Notes: generated by a model from the sequence alone, not told the origin. Numbered from the stretch's first letter, positions 1 to 5,805 are shown. The stretch is 6,059 nt of DNA from an uncultured Collinsella sp. (GCA_900546105.1 URBP01000102.1:1-6059), one strand, 5' to 3'. Made by a program: numbers and translations.

Positions 1-53
1 CCCGCGACCCCAACCTTGGCAAGGTTGTGCTCTACCAACTGAGCCATGTCCGC
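1..53 (-). tRNA. tRNA-Gly(GCC), 3' end cut off by window edge
   Basis: Read on the minus strand this is the 5' two-thirds of a glycine tRNA: the acceptor 5' strand GCGGACA, the D arm, and an anticodon arm with stem CAACC/GGTTG and loop TTGCCAA, giving anticodon GCC (positions 18-20) for GGC and GGU codons. The T arm and acceptor 3' strand lie beyond base 1. It is identical over 55 bases to the intact tRNA-Gly at 2448-2523, including two bases of leader, so it is very probably a functional second copy. It has its own promoter at 66-94. Confidence 0.93.
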
Positions 54-65
54 TTACGCGGATTA

Positions 66-94
66 ATCTTACGTGATGCCCGCATCCTATGCAA
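66..94 (-). promoter_or_regulatory. Promoter of the left tRNA-Gly
   Basis: The minus strand reads TTGCAT (-35, 89-94), a 17-base spacer, then TAAGAT (-10, 66-71), close to the housekeeping sigma consensus. The -10 ends 12 bases before the tRNA 5' end, so the leader would be very short. Directly upstream of the -35 lies the A/T-rich dyad shared with the other two tRNA promoters. The boxes are seen; promoter activity is inferred. Confidence 0.75.
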
Positions 95-116
95 GAACTT
101 TTTTGAAAAGTTTTGC
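91..116 (-). repeat. A/T-rich dyad upstream of tRNA-Gly promoter (copy 1)
   Basis: An imperfect inverted repeat overlaps the -35 box: GCAA, one unpaired G, AACTTTT, TTG, AAAAGTT, TTGC as read on the plus strand. It aligns with the elements at 2561-2585 and 6032-6054 through the shared pattern GCAAGnACTTTTTT. It may be an UP element for the RNA polymerase alpha subunit or a site for a common regulator. The repeat is seen; the role is inferred. Confidence 0.6.
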
Positions 117-193
117 GATACCCTCGTGAACCTCGCGAAAACATCAGCCACCACGGAAGGTGTGGGCAAACGCAAGCTCGCCGCAAGAAACCC
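117..193. other. Spacer downstream of the alpha-glucosidase, no clear terminator
   Basis: This short stretch separates the alpha-glucosidase stop codon from the promoter of the next tRNA-Gly. On the minus strand there is a small hairpin (CCAC/GTGG around 150-165), but no hairpin followed by a T-run as seen after the tRNA genes. Readthrough of the alpha-glucosidase transcript into the tRNA-Gly gene is therefore possible. No gene is seen here. Confidence 0.5.
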
Positions 194-1927
194 CTACATC
201 TCACCGAGCATGATCCAGGCAGAGCTGTCCTGCGCGAGCCTGCCGTCTGCAAGCGGTGACGAGGTGAGCAGGACCTCGCCCGCCGGCAGCTCCACGGGTG
301 CTGCGCCGAAGTTCGTCACACACGCCCAGCCGTTGTCGCGGCGATAGGCGATGACGCCACCCTCAGCGCCCTCGGCACCATCCGCAAGGCCGGTGCGCCC
401 GTCAAGATCGAGCCACGCAAGATCGTTGGCGCACCCGCGCAGCTTGCGCCGCAGCCAGAGGGCGTCGCGATAGAGCGCAAGCATCGATGTCGGGTCCGCT
501 TCTTCCCTATCGGCAGCGTAATCGGAAAACCATGCAGGCTGCGGCAGATGGGGCGCCGCATCGGCGTCCGCCGGTGAAAACCCAAACGATCCGCCCTGCA
601 CGGGATCGTCCGCCGCCACCCACGGCAGGGGCACACGACAGCCGTCGCGCCCCTTCTCGCGCTTCGGTCCGTGCGTATTGGTCGCAGTGGGATCTTCGAG
701 TGCAGCCCACGGGATGTCAGCCACCTCAAAAAGGCCGAGCTCCTCACCCTGATACACGTATGCCGAGCCCGGAAGCGCCAACTCAAGCAAAAGGGCCGCC
801 CGCGCGCGGCGCTCGCCGAGTTCACGGTCCTCGTCATAAGACGACCCGTCGCGTAAGAGCCAGTCGAGCGCAATCTGGTGGTAGCGCGTCGCCTTGATCT
901 GCGGCAGGGCATAGCGCGTCGCCACGCGCGGCACGTCATGGTTGGAGAGTACCCAGGTCGAGGCGGAATCGGATTCGATGGCCGCCTTCAAGCCCTTCTC
1001 GATTGCAGCGTGCATGTCATCATAGGTCCAAGTGGCCTTGGCGAACTCAAAGTTGAATGTCTGGCCAAGCTCGCTGGGGCGTGCGTAGAGATACTGGCGC
1101 TCGGGCAGAACCCACGCCTCGGCAACGGCGCTGCGCGGCGGATCATAACGGTCGAACACGCGGCGCCACTCGCGATAGATCTCATGGACCTCGTTGCGGT
1201 CCCACAGCGGATGGGTGCCGTCCTCAACCATGTCATCGCCCTCGGCGAGATGCCACCGGTCGAGGTCATCGCGGTCGAGATCCTTGGCGAGACCGTGCGC
1301 CACATCAATGCGAAAGCCATCGACGCCTCGATCGCTCCAAAACGCCAGGACGTCGCAAAAGAACGCATGAACCTCGGGACACGACCAGTCAAAGTCCGGC
1401 TGCTCGGGCGTAAACATGTGCAGATACCACTGACCGTCCGCGACGCGCGTCCAGGCGGGGCCGCCAAAGTTGGCATTCCAATTGGTGGGAGGCAGCTCGC
1501 CGTGCTCGCCGCGACCATCGCGGAAGATATAACGGGCGCGCTCGGGTGATCCGGGGCCGGCGGCAAGAGCGGCTTTGAACCAGGGGTGCTGGTTGGACGA
1601 ATGGTTGGGCACGATGTCGACGATGACCTTGATGCCGTGCGCGTGAGCCGCAGCGATCATGTCATCGAAGTCGTCAAGCGACCCGAGACGTGGGTCGACA
1701 TCGCAGTAGCCCGCCACATCATAGCCGCCATCAACAAGAGGCGATGGGTAAAACGGGCTCAGCCAGATGGCCTCGATACCCAGCCGCTCAAGATAGTCCA
1801 TCTGCTGGGTAATGCCCGCGATATCGCCCAGACCCGAACCAGTCGAATCCTTAAACGAGCGCGGGTAGATCTGATAGATCGCGGCATCGGACATCCATGG
1901 GCGCGACGAGGACTTTTCTGTAGCCAT
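194..1927 (-). CDS. GH13 alpha-glucosidase (oligo-1,6-glucosidase/maltase type)
   Basis: This 577-residue protein, of usual family length, is a retaining glycoside hydrolase of family 13. It should release glucose from the non-reducing end of short alpha-glucosides such as maltose or isomaltose in the cytoplasm; no signal peptide or membrane segment is visible. The TIM-barrel starts near residue 15 (DAAIYQIYPRSF). Conserved region I is DIVPNH (104-109). The expected nucleophile is Asp208 in GFRIDVA, the acid/base Glu270 in VAEAWV, and the stabilising Asp331 in SNHDVPR. A C-terminal beta domain follows from about 500. Val209 directly after the nucleophile is a residue linked to alpha-1,6 preference in yeast isomaltase, but this does not settle specificity. 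The sequence resembles bifidobacterial and other actinobacterial alpha-glucosidases. The ATG at 1927 is chosen because AAGGGAGA lies 8 bases upstream; the frame stays open to 2272 but runs through a terminator and a tRNA fragment. No transporter or regulator gene adjoins it. Confidence 0.95.
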   Translation of the reverse strand: MATEKSSSRPWMSDAAIYQIYPRSFKDSTGSGLGDIAGITQQMDYLERLGIEAIWLSPFYPSPLVDGGYDVAGYCDVDPRLGSLDDFDDMIAAAHAHGIKVIVDIVPNHSSNQHPWFKAALAAGPGSPERARYIFRDGRGEHGELPPTNWNANFGGPAWTRVADGQWYLHMFTPEQPDFDWSCPEVHAFFCDVLAFWSDRGVDGFRIDVAHGLAKDLDRDDLDRWHLAEGDDMVEDGTHPLWDRNEVHEIYREWRRVFDRYDPPRSAVAEAWVLPERQYLYARPSELGQTFNFEFAKATWTYDDMHAAIEKGLKAAIESDSASTWVLSNHDVPRVATRYALPQIKATRYHQIALDWLLRDGSSYDEDRELGERRARAALLLELALPGSAYVYQGEELGLFEVADIPWAALEDPTATNTHGPKREKGRDGCRVPLPWVAADDPVQGGSFGFSPADADAAPHLPQPAWFSDYAADREEADPTSMLALYRDALWLRRKLRGCANDLAWLDLDGRTGLADGAEGAEGGVIAYRRDNGWACVTNFGAAPVELPAGEVLLTSSPLADGRLAQDSSAWIMLGEM

Positions 1928-1935
1928 GGGATGAG

Positions 1936-1943
1936 TCTCCCTT
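1936..1943 (-). promoter_or_regulatory. Ribosome binding site of the alpha-glucosidase
   Basis: AAGGGAGA on the minus strand ends 8 bases before the ATG at 1927. It decides the start against the upstream in-frame extension. Confidence 0.75.
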
Positions 1944-1970
1944 GCAACGAGGTTTTGCGAGATGCCCACG

Positions 1971-2001
1971 ATGATACGCCCAAAGCGGACATTCGCGGCA
2001 A
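1971..2001 (-). promoter_or_regulatory. Candidate promoter of the alpha-glucosidase
   Basis: The minus strand carries TATCAT (possible -10, 1971-1976) and TTGCCG (possible -35, 1996-2001), separated by 19 bases, which is longer than ideal. A transcript would start near 1964 and have a leader of roughly 37 bases that includes the ribosome binding site. The position fits, but the spacing and a weak -35 make this tentative. Confidence 0.35.
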
Positions 2002-2006
2002 ACGTC
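1988..2006. promoter_or_regulatory. Possible operator dyad upstream of the alpha-glucosidase
   Basis: A 19-bp imperfect inverted repeat (minus strand half-sites GACGTTTGC and GCGAATGTC, 7 of 9 positions symmetric) overlaps the candidate -35 box. Glucosidase genes of Actinobacteria are often controlled by LacI-family repressors that bind such dyads. No regulator gene is in the window, so the assignment rests on symmetry and position only. Confidence 0.3.
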
Positions 2007-2021
2007 ACAGCCACGCCCCAA

Positions 2022-2049
2022 AACGCTCGCTCCCTCTCGGGCTCGAGCC
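2022..2049. repeat. 28-bp repeat, copy A
   Basis: This segment matches 2367-2394 in direct orientation at 27 of 28 positions (the difference is C at 2042 against T at 2387). It ends in the perfect palindrome GGCTCGAGCC (2040-2049). It lies about 15 bases upstream of the operator-like dyad of the alpha-glucosidase. Copy B is part of a longer hairpin-rich block; the flanks of copy A do not match that block. Confidence 0.7.
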
Positions 2050-2156
2050 TCCTGTGGCGAATCAATCGATTAGTGAAAAGAACGGAAGACCCACTTCCCC
2101 GGCCACGGCAGCGAGCGGGCTCCGGGTGCCCCAGGTTGCCGCGAAAGAGGAGGGAA

Positions 2157-2173
2157 GCGTACTCTATGTACGC
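2157..2173. repeat. Small inverted repeat in the intergenic region
   Basis: GCGTAC and GTACGC form perfect 6-bp arms around TCTAT. There is no adjacent T-run, so it is not a terminator. It could be a protein-binding site or chance. Around it, the stretch 2050-2225 holds GC-rich sequence with no gene that I recognise. Confidence 0.3.
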
Positions 2174-2225
2174 GACCGACGATTGAGGGGCAAGATGGGG
2201 TGCCCGGGGCTCGCGCAGCGTCAAC

Positions 2226-2252
2226 AAAAAACGCGGTTCGTTAGAACCGCGT
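2226..2252 (-). terminator. Intrinsic terminator after the tRNA-Gly 3' fragment
   Basis: On the minus strand ACGCGGTTC pairs perfectly with GAACCGCGT around the loop TAAC, followed by a run of six Ts. It begins 8 bases after the CCA of the tRNA-Gly fragment at 2260-2278, the same arrangement as the terminator after the intact tRNA-Gly. It would isolate the alpha-glucosidase from upstream transcription. Confidence 0.9.
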
Positions 2253-2259
2253 AAGATAG

Positions 2260-2278
2260 TTGGAGCGGACAACGGGGC
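2260..2278 (-). pseudogene. tRNA-Gly 3'-end fragment
   Basis: These 19 bases are identical to 2447-2465. On the minus strand they contain the 3' half of the T stem (CCCCG), the acceptor 3' strand TGTCCGC, the discriminator base and CCA. No anticodon arm or 5' half precedes them; a hairpin-rich block does. The fragment keeps a tRNA-style terminator 8 bases downstream. It is either the remnant of a lost tRNA-Gly copy or a duplicated tRNA end left by an integration event. It cannot make a tRNA. Confidence 0.8.
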
Positions 2279-2395
2279 GTCCGCGTATCCGCTTTGCGGA
2301 TCCGCACCGGCTTCGGCCGCCTGCCGGCGTCCTCGCCAGCTCGCTACAAACGCTCCGCGTTTGCTTAACGCTCGCTCCCTCTCGGGTTCGAGCCC
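2279..2395. repeat. Hairpin-rich repeat block beside the tRNA-Gly fragment
   Basis: This block contains consecutive short hairpins: ATCCGC/GCGGAT with a 3-base loop (2287-2301), CGGC-TTCG-GCCG with a UUCG-type tetraloop (2308-2319), and CAAACGC/GCGTTTG with a 3-base loop (2347-2363). It ends in copy B of the 28-bp repeat (2367-2394), whose last bases CGGGTTCGAGCCC look like a tRNA T arm on the plus strand, opposite to the neighbouring tRNA genes. It has no coding potential that I can support. The structure suggests an interspersed palindromic or REP/MITE-like element, but family membership is not established from one window. Confidence 0.55.
2367..2394. repeat. 28-bp repeat, copy B
   Basis: This is the partner of the copy at 2022-2049, with a single difference at 2387. 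Here it is the edge of the hairpin-rich block next to the tRNA-Gly terminator. Confidence 0.7.
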
Positions 2396-2409
2396 AAGCG
2401 ATGGGTACG

Positions 2410-2439
2410 AAAAAGCCCGGCTACCGTAGTAGTCGGGCT
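2410..2439 (-). terminator. Intrinsic terminator of the intact tRNA-Gly
   Basis: On the minus strand AGCCCG pairs with CGGGCT, then one A/C mismatch, then CTAC with GTAG around the loop TACG, followed by five Ts. It starts 8 bases after the tRNA CCA end. There is no T-run on the plus-strand side. Confidence 0.9.
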
Positions 2440-2447
2440 GCTGCGTT

Positions 2448-2523
2448 TGGAGCGGACAACGGGGCTCGAACCCGCGACCCCAACCTTGGCAAGGTTGTGC
2501 TCTACCAACTGAGCCATGTCCGC
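2448..2523 (-). tRNA. tRNA-Gly(GCC), complete
   Basis: This is a complete 76-base glycine tRNA on the minus strand with CCA encoded. The acceptor stem is GCGGACA/TGTCCGC. The anticodon stem CAACC/GGTTG carries the loop TTGCCAA with anticodon GCC (2488-2490), which reads GGC and GGU. The T arm is CGGG-TTCGAGC-CCCG. It has its own promoter (2536-2564) and terminator (2410-2439). It is a direct repeat of the partial gene at 1-53 and the source sequence for the fragment at 2260-2278. Confidence 0.97.
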
Positions 2524-2535
2524 TTGCGGGTTATT

Positions 2536-2564
2536 AATTTACGCGAGTTGTCCAAAAGACGCAA
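2536..2564 (-). promoter_or_regulatory. Promoter of the intact tRNA-Gly
   Basis: The minus strand reads TTGCGT (-35, 2559-2564), a 17-base spacer and TAAATT (-10, 2536-2541). The -10 ends 12 bases before the tRNA, exactly as at the left copy, although the spacer sequences differ. Confidence 0.75.
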
Positions 2565-2585
2565 GTACTTTTTTCAAAAAACTTG
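2561..2585 (-). repeat. A/T-rich dyad upstream of tRNA-Gly promoter (copy 2)
   Basis: As read on the plus strand this is GCAAGTACTTTTTT, C, then six As and CTTG; CAAGT and ACTTG form the outer arms. It shares GCAAGnACTTTTTTCAAAAAA with the tRNA-Leu element, one variable base excepted. It sits between the end of the STAS-kinase gene and the tRNA promoter, where no stronger terminator is seen, so weak termination is a second possible role. Confidence 0.6.
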
Positions 2586-2628
2586 TCTGCCGCATGTTCT
2601 TAGTAGCTAAACGCGCTAAAGCGATTGG

Positions 2629-3375
2629 CTAGGCACACGATTCCAGCGCTCCGCTAAACAGCTTCACCATCTGCACGCGCGTGCCGGCGCCGTCCGTACG
2701 ACGAGCAACCTCCACGTTATCGACGAGCATACGCATAAGCTTGATACCACGGCCGCGCTCCTCTGATGCGACCGGTTCGCTCGTTTCATCGATAGAATAG
2801 CCGGCACCTCGATCAAGCACCTCAACCACAACGCGATCGCTATAGGCCTGAACCGTCAGGACGCACCCGATACCGCCCGCATGGTCATAGGCATTACCCA
2901 GCGCCTCCCCCGACGCCAATGCGACATCATAGCGCTCGTCACGGCGCAACGGAAGCGATTCAAGGAGTTCGGCGATACGATGTCGGTAGTATGGAAGATT
3001 CTCGATACCCTGACGGACCTCGACGCTCTTACTCCAGCGAGGCAGCTCCCCCACCGGAATGGCGGGAATAGACTCCCGTGCCGGCCCCGCGACATGAAGG
3101 ATATCGACAAGACGAGCAATCTCCAAAAAGCGAACAACTTCACCTGATGCATTGACGAGCGAAAGCAGGCCTTCTCGCCTCATGAGCTCACGAGCGCGCG
3201 TAAGCAGGAATGCCAGGCCCGTCGAATCGATAAAGCTAACAGCCTGACAGTTGATGACGACACGACGCACGCCGCGGCCAATCAAAGCATCCAACCGCCG
3301 ACGCAGCGCAGGCACCGTGGCGATGTCGATATCGCCTGGTGGCGTCAAAACCGCTATGTCATTCCACTCATTCAT
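2629..3375 (-). CDS. STAS anti-anti-sigma domain fused to an RsbW/SpoIIAB-type kinase
   Basis: This 248-residue protein joins two partner-switching domains that are usually separate proteins. Residues 1-100 form a STAS domain (PPGDIDIATVP near the start; IDSTGL with Ser51 at the site phosphorylated in SpoIIAA and RsbV). Residues from about 115 to 240 form a GHKL ATPase domain: N box ASGEALGNAYDHA with Glu157 (likely catalytic base) and Asn161 (Mg-ATP), G1 box LDRGAG with Asp188, G2 box ERGRGI (206-211), and GAGT ending at Thr232. Both halves look active. It is probably cytoplasmic and should act with the phosphatase encoded 78 bases upstream. ATG at 3375 is preferred; GGGG lies about 12 bases away, a little far. 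A TTG at 3393 would add six residues. No strong terminator follows. Whether the kinase acts on its own Ser51, on a second molecule or on another STAS protein is unknown, as is the final target. Confidence 0.9.
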   Translation of the reverse strand: MNEWNDIAVLTPPGDIDIATVPALRRRLDALIGRGVRRVVINCQAVSFIDSTGLAFLLTRARELMRREGLLSLVNASGEVVRFLEIARLVDILHVAGPARESIPAIPVGELPRWSKSVEVRQGIENLPYYRHRIAELLESLPLRRDERYDVALASGEALGNAYDHAGGIGCVLTVQAYSDRVVVEVLDRGAGYSIDETSEPVASEERGRGIKLMRMLVDNVEVARRTDGAGTRVQMVKLFSGALESCA

Positions 3376-3453
3376 ACGACCATGGTTCCCCAAAAAAGCC
3401 CACTCGATGCATTCGTTTCCCCAACCGTACGGATTCAGCCCGCCCAGCGTCGT

Positions 3454-5799
3454 CTATGAACGACCCCGTAAAAACTCAAGGGACACCAATGCAATGTCAT
3501 CGTCCAGCGCCGATTCGGTAAATCGGTCAAGCTCGCCCAAGACCTTGCCGCAAATGCCCGACACGCCCTCACCCGAGACAGAGAGCAGAAGGTCGCGAAG
3601 GCGCTGCTCGCCAAAGAAAGCACCCGAGCGGTCACGCGCTTCGATTGTTCCGTCGGTGTACATAAATAGCATGTCACCAGGAGCGAACGTAAACACGCCT
3701 GTCTCGTATACCATGCTCTCAAAGGCACCGATTACCCCCGATTGGCATCCAAGCAGCTCGACCTCCCCCCCACGGGCCTCGCCGCCGCCCAGCGGCATCG
3801 ACTCTGGCCTGATGACCATGGTCGGAGGATGGCCCGCCGAACAATACGTTGCGCGTCCGGCTTTAAGGTCAATCTTGGCGATAAAGGCCGTCACGAACGT
3901 CTCGACCCTCGAAAAGCCCATGAGCATGCTGTTAAGGGAGCGTGCCATGCGGGCCGGTCCAGCGCCCTCCCAGGCATATGCCGTCAGGGCCGTCTTGACG
4001 AGCGCGGACATCGATGCAGCCTCAATGCCTTTGCCAGACACATCGCCCAGAATCATGACGGCGCAATCGTCGGGAAGACGGATGAGCGTATAGAAATCGC
4101 CGCCGACCAACGCCGAGTTCGTGGCCGACAGGTACACCGAATCGGCGGCGATTCCCGGAACATCCCCCAGTGAATTTCTCATGCCAATCTGGAGGGTCTG
4201 AGCGATATGGCGCTCCTCACGCTTTTGAGATTCGCCTTCATAGATCAGTTCAAAGTCATGAGCCAAGTGCACCAAGTAATCATATTCAAGGTCATCAATC
4301 GGCTCTTGGCTACCATCACGAAGCAGCAGCGCGCGCGTCGTCGGGCCCTTCGCAACAGAAGCAGGAACGATCGCGTCGTTACTGTGCTTGCCATCGCCCT
4401 CAGAGCGCGGGCGCCCCGCCTCGATGCCGGCGTCGACGTAGAGACCCTGGCAAGGCAGGCCATGCGCTCTAAGCCAGCCTCCCATAGGCATCGATTCGTC
4501 AACGCGAGTTATACGGACGTGTTTAAGGTCCTCGGCACTCGTGCCGCCCAAAACAGATGCCTCAAAGCCATCAGGGGCAGCCCCCAAACGTGCCGCTGGC
4601 GCCGTCGTGGAAAAGAAAAGCTTCTCGGGATCGTCCGGCAAAGCAACGCGACTGCCGCCTTCAAAATCTATGACGTAGGAATCCAGACTGGCGTCATACT
4701 CAATAGGGCAAAAATGGCAGTTGAGCATATTGCAGATCTCGGACGATACCGCCTGGGTAGCCGCGGCGGAATCGTCTAGAAAGGTAAACAACTCATCCCG
4801 CAAGACATTGAGCGAGCGGCCAAGCTCGGCCGTGCGACGGGAGCGAAGGCTCGATGCCATGCCGACCAGCTGGATAGACAGGTAATCGCAAATGACCTCG
4901 AGCACATTAACGTCATAGGCGAGCGGTGCCTGGGGGCGTTTCCAACCAACTTCCAGCACGCCAAGGATCTGCGTACCGTAAAAAACGGGAAGACAGATTT
5001 CACTGCGGTACGGAGGCATATCCTGCATGCGCAACAGGTGCTTAGAACGATTATCCAGGTCCATGAACATACCGGAGGCGGCCTTATCGCCCTCAAGGTC
5101 CTGTTGAATCGACAAGCGACAGGCACGCGACTCGCGAAGAACATACGTCGGAATGCCAGCGCCATACGGCAAAAACTCGGGCAGGTAGCTGTCGAGCAGC
5201 TCCTTGGAAACACCGCGAAGCTTAAAGCCGCCGCTCTCAGAAAAATAGATAGCGGCACCCGAAGCATCGAGCGTTCCTACAAGCTGGTTCAAAACGGTAT
5301 CAAGCAGGCTGGGTAACTCATCGGAGCCCACAGTGCTCATAATGACCGAGAGCGTGCCAGAGAGACGCTTGTTCGCCACTCTAAGCTCCGATAACGCACG
5401 CTTGAGTTGCCGGTCGTGAGAATACTGTTCCTCGATACTGTGAAGCGCCACCAGGACACGTGGTGCGCGGCGCCCAAAGATGCGTGGAGGCGTTACGGAG
5501 CCCGCACGAACCAAGACGGGAATAAAAGAGCCGTCACTCAGTTTGAGCATCAGTTCGTTCTCGGAGCCATCAGTTTCAAATGGCAGACGATGTTCCGTCG
5601 CACGTTCAAAAGAGGACGAGTACAGGACGTCTTTAACATCTCCACCGATGACGTCGGCGCGTTCCTCGCACATCAAACCAAGCAAGCGATTATTCACATG
5701 CAGAATGGTTCCGTCGAGCTCGCAGATGATGACAGCATCGCTCGTGATCTCGACTAGTTGGGCAACGTCTGCCCACTCGTTGCGTTCAAGCGTTTCCAT
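3454..5799 (-). CDS. PAS-GAF-GAF-SpoIIE/PP2C sensor serine phosphatase
   Basis: This 781-residue soluble protein is a SpoIIE/RsbU-type metal-dependent phosphatase with a long sensory N-terminus. A PAS domain occupies about residues 8-120, a short helical or coiled-coil stretch 121-150, a GAF domain about 155-318, and a second, less typical GAF-like domain about 340-520. The PP2C domain covers about 530-776: VGGDFY with Asp568, GDVSGKG with Asp586, SAGHPP (654-659), YTDG with Asp716, and DDD (766-768) before the final strand. These match the metal-binding acids of the family, so it should be active. Its probable substrate is the phosphoserine of a STAS domain, most simply the product of the next gene. 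Ligands of the PAS and GAF domains are unknown. Cys356, Cys361 and Cys364 cluster in the second GAF-like domain. The ATG at 5799 has GGTGGGG 6 bases upstream; a GTG at 5811 is the alternative. No membrane segments are visible. Confidence 0.93.
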   Translation of the reverse strand: METLERNEWADVAQLVEITSDAVIICELDGTILHVNNRLLGLMCEERADVIGGDVKDVLYSSSFERATEHRLPFETDGSENELMLKLSDGSFIPVLVRAGSVTPPRIFGRRAPRVLVALHSIEEQYSHDRQLKRALSELRVANKRLSGTLSVIMSTVGSDELPSLLDTVLNQLVGTLDASGAAIYFSESGGFKLRGVSKELLDSYLPEFLPYGAGIPTYVLRESRACRLSIQQDLEGDKAASGMFMDLDNRSKHLLRMQDMPPYRSEICLPVFYGTQILGVLEVGWKRPQAPLAYDVNVLEVICDYLSIQLVGMASSLRSRRTAELGRSLNVLRDELFTFLDDSAAATQAVSSEICNMLNCHFCPIEYDASLDSYVIDFEGGSRVALPDDPEKLFFSTTAPAARLGAAPDGFEASVLGGTSAEDLKHVRITRVDESMPMGGWLRAHGLPCQGLYVDAGIEAGRPRSEGDGKHSNDAIVPASVAKGPTTRALLLRDGSQEPIDDLEYDYLVHLAHDFELIYEGESQKREERHIAQTLQIGMRNSLGDVPGIAADSVYLSATNSALVGGDFYTLIRLPDDCAVMILGDVSGKGIEAASMSALVKTALTAYAWEGAGPARMARSLNSMLMGFSRVETFVTAFIAKIDLKAGRATYCSAGHPPTMVIRPESMPLGGGEARGGEVELLGCQSGVIGAFESMVYETGVFTFAPGDMLFMYTDGTIEARDRSGAFFGEQRLRDLLLSVSGEGVSGICGKVLGELDRFTESALDDDIALVSLEFLRGRS

Positions 5800-5805
5800 C
5801 GTGGA

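Noticed and set aside
568..571. Possible missing metal-binding residue in the phosphatase (GGDFYT at residues 566-571 instead of GGDFYD)
   Set aside because: The core aspartates in GGD, GDVSGKG, YTDG and DDD are all present, and SpoIIE itself lacks an Asp at this position, so loss of activity is not implied. The coordinates given are residue numbers of the protein encoded at 3454-5799.
878..1549. Plus-strand open frame of 223 codons
   Set aside because: It lies entirely antisense to the catalytic part of the GH13 gene, has no recognisable domain and is a typical shadow of a GC-rich gene.
2218..2224. TTGACG (minus strand) as a -35 box for the glucosidase
   Set aside because: No acceptable -10 hexamer lies 16-18 bases downstream in the GC-rich sequence, and it would give a leader of almost 300 bases.
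1586..2254. Plus-strand open frame of 222 codons
   Set aside because: It is antisense to the glucosidase N-terminus and then continues through the repeat copy and the terminator; there is no domain or plausible ribosome binding site.
1928..2272. N-terminal extension of the alpha-glucosidase by about 115 residues
   Set aside because: The frame is open, but it crosses an intrinsic terminator (2226-2252) and the tRNA-Gly fragment, has no known domain, and the ATG at 1927 has a good ribosome binding site directly before the usual family N-terminus.
2279..2395. CRISPR-like array in the hairpin block
   Set aside because: The hairpins differ in sequence and there are no regularly spaced identical repeats with spacers.
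2260..2465. Autonomous integrative element between the two tRNA-Gly 3' ends
   Set aside because: Only about 170 bases separate the copies and no integrase or excisionase is encoded, so at most it is a remnant or non-autonomous unit.
3251..4093. Plus-strand open frame of 280 codons
   Set aside because: It runs antisense across the end of the phosphatase gene and the start of the STAS-kinase gene, is low in complexity and rich in Ser, Pro and Arg, and matches no family.
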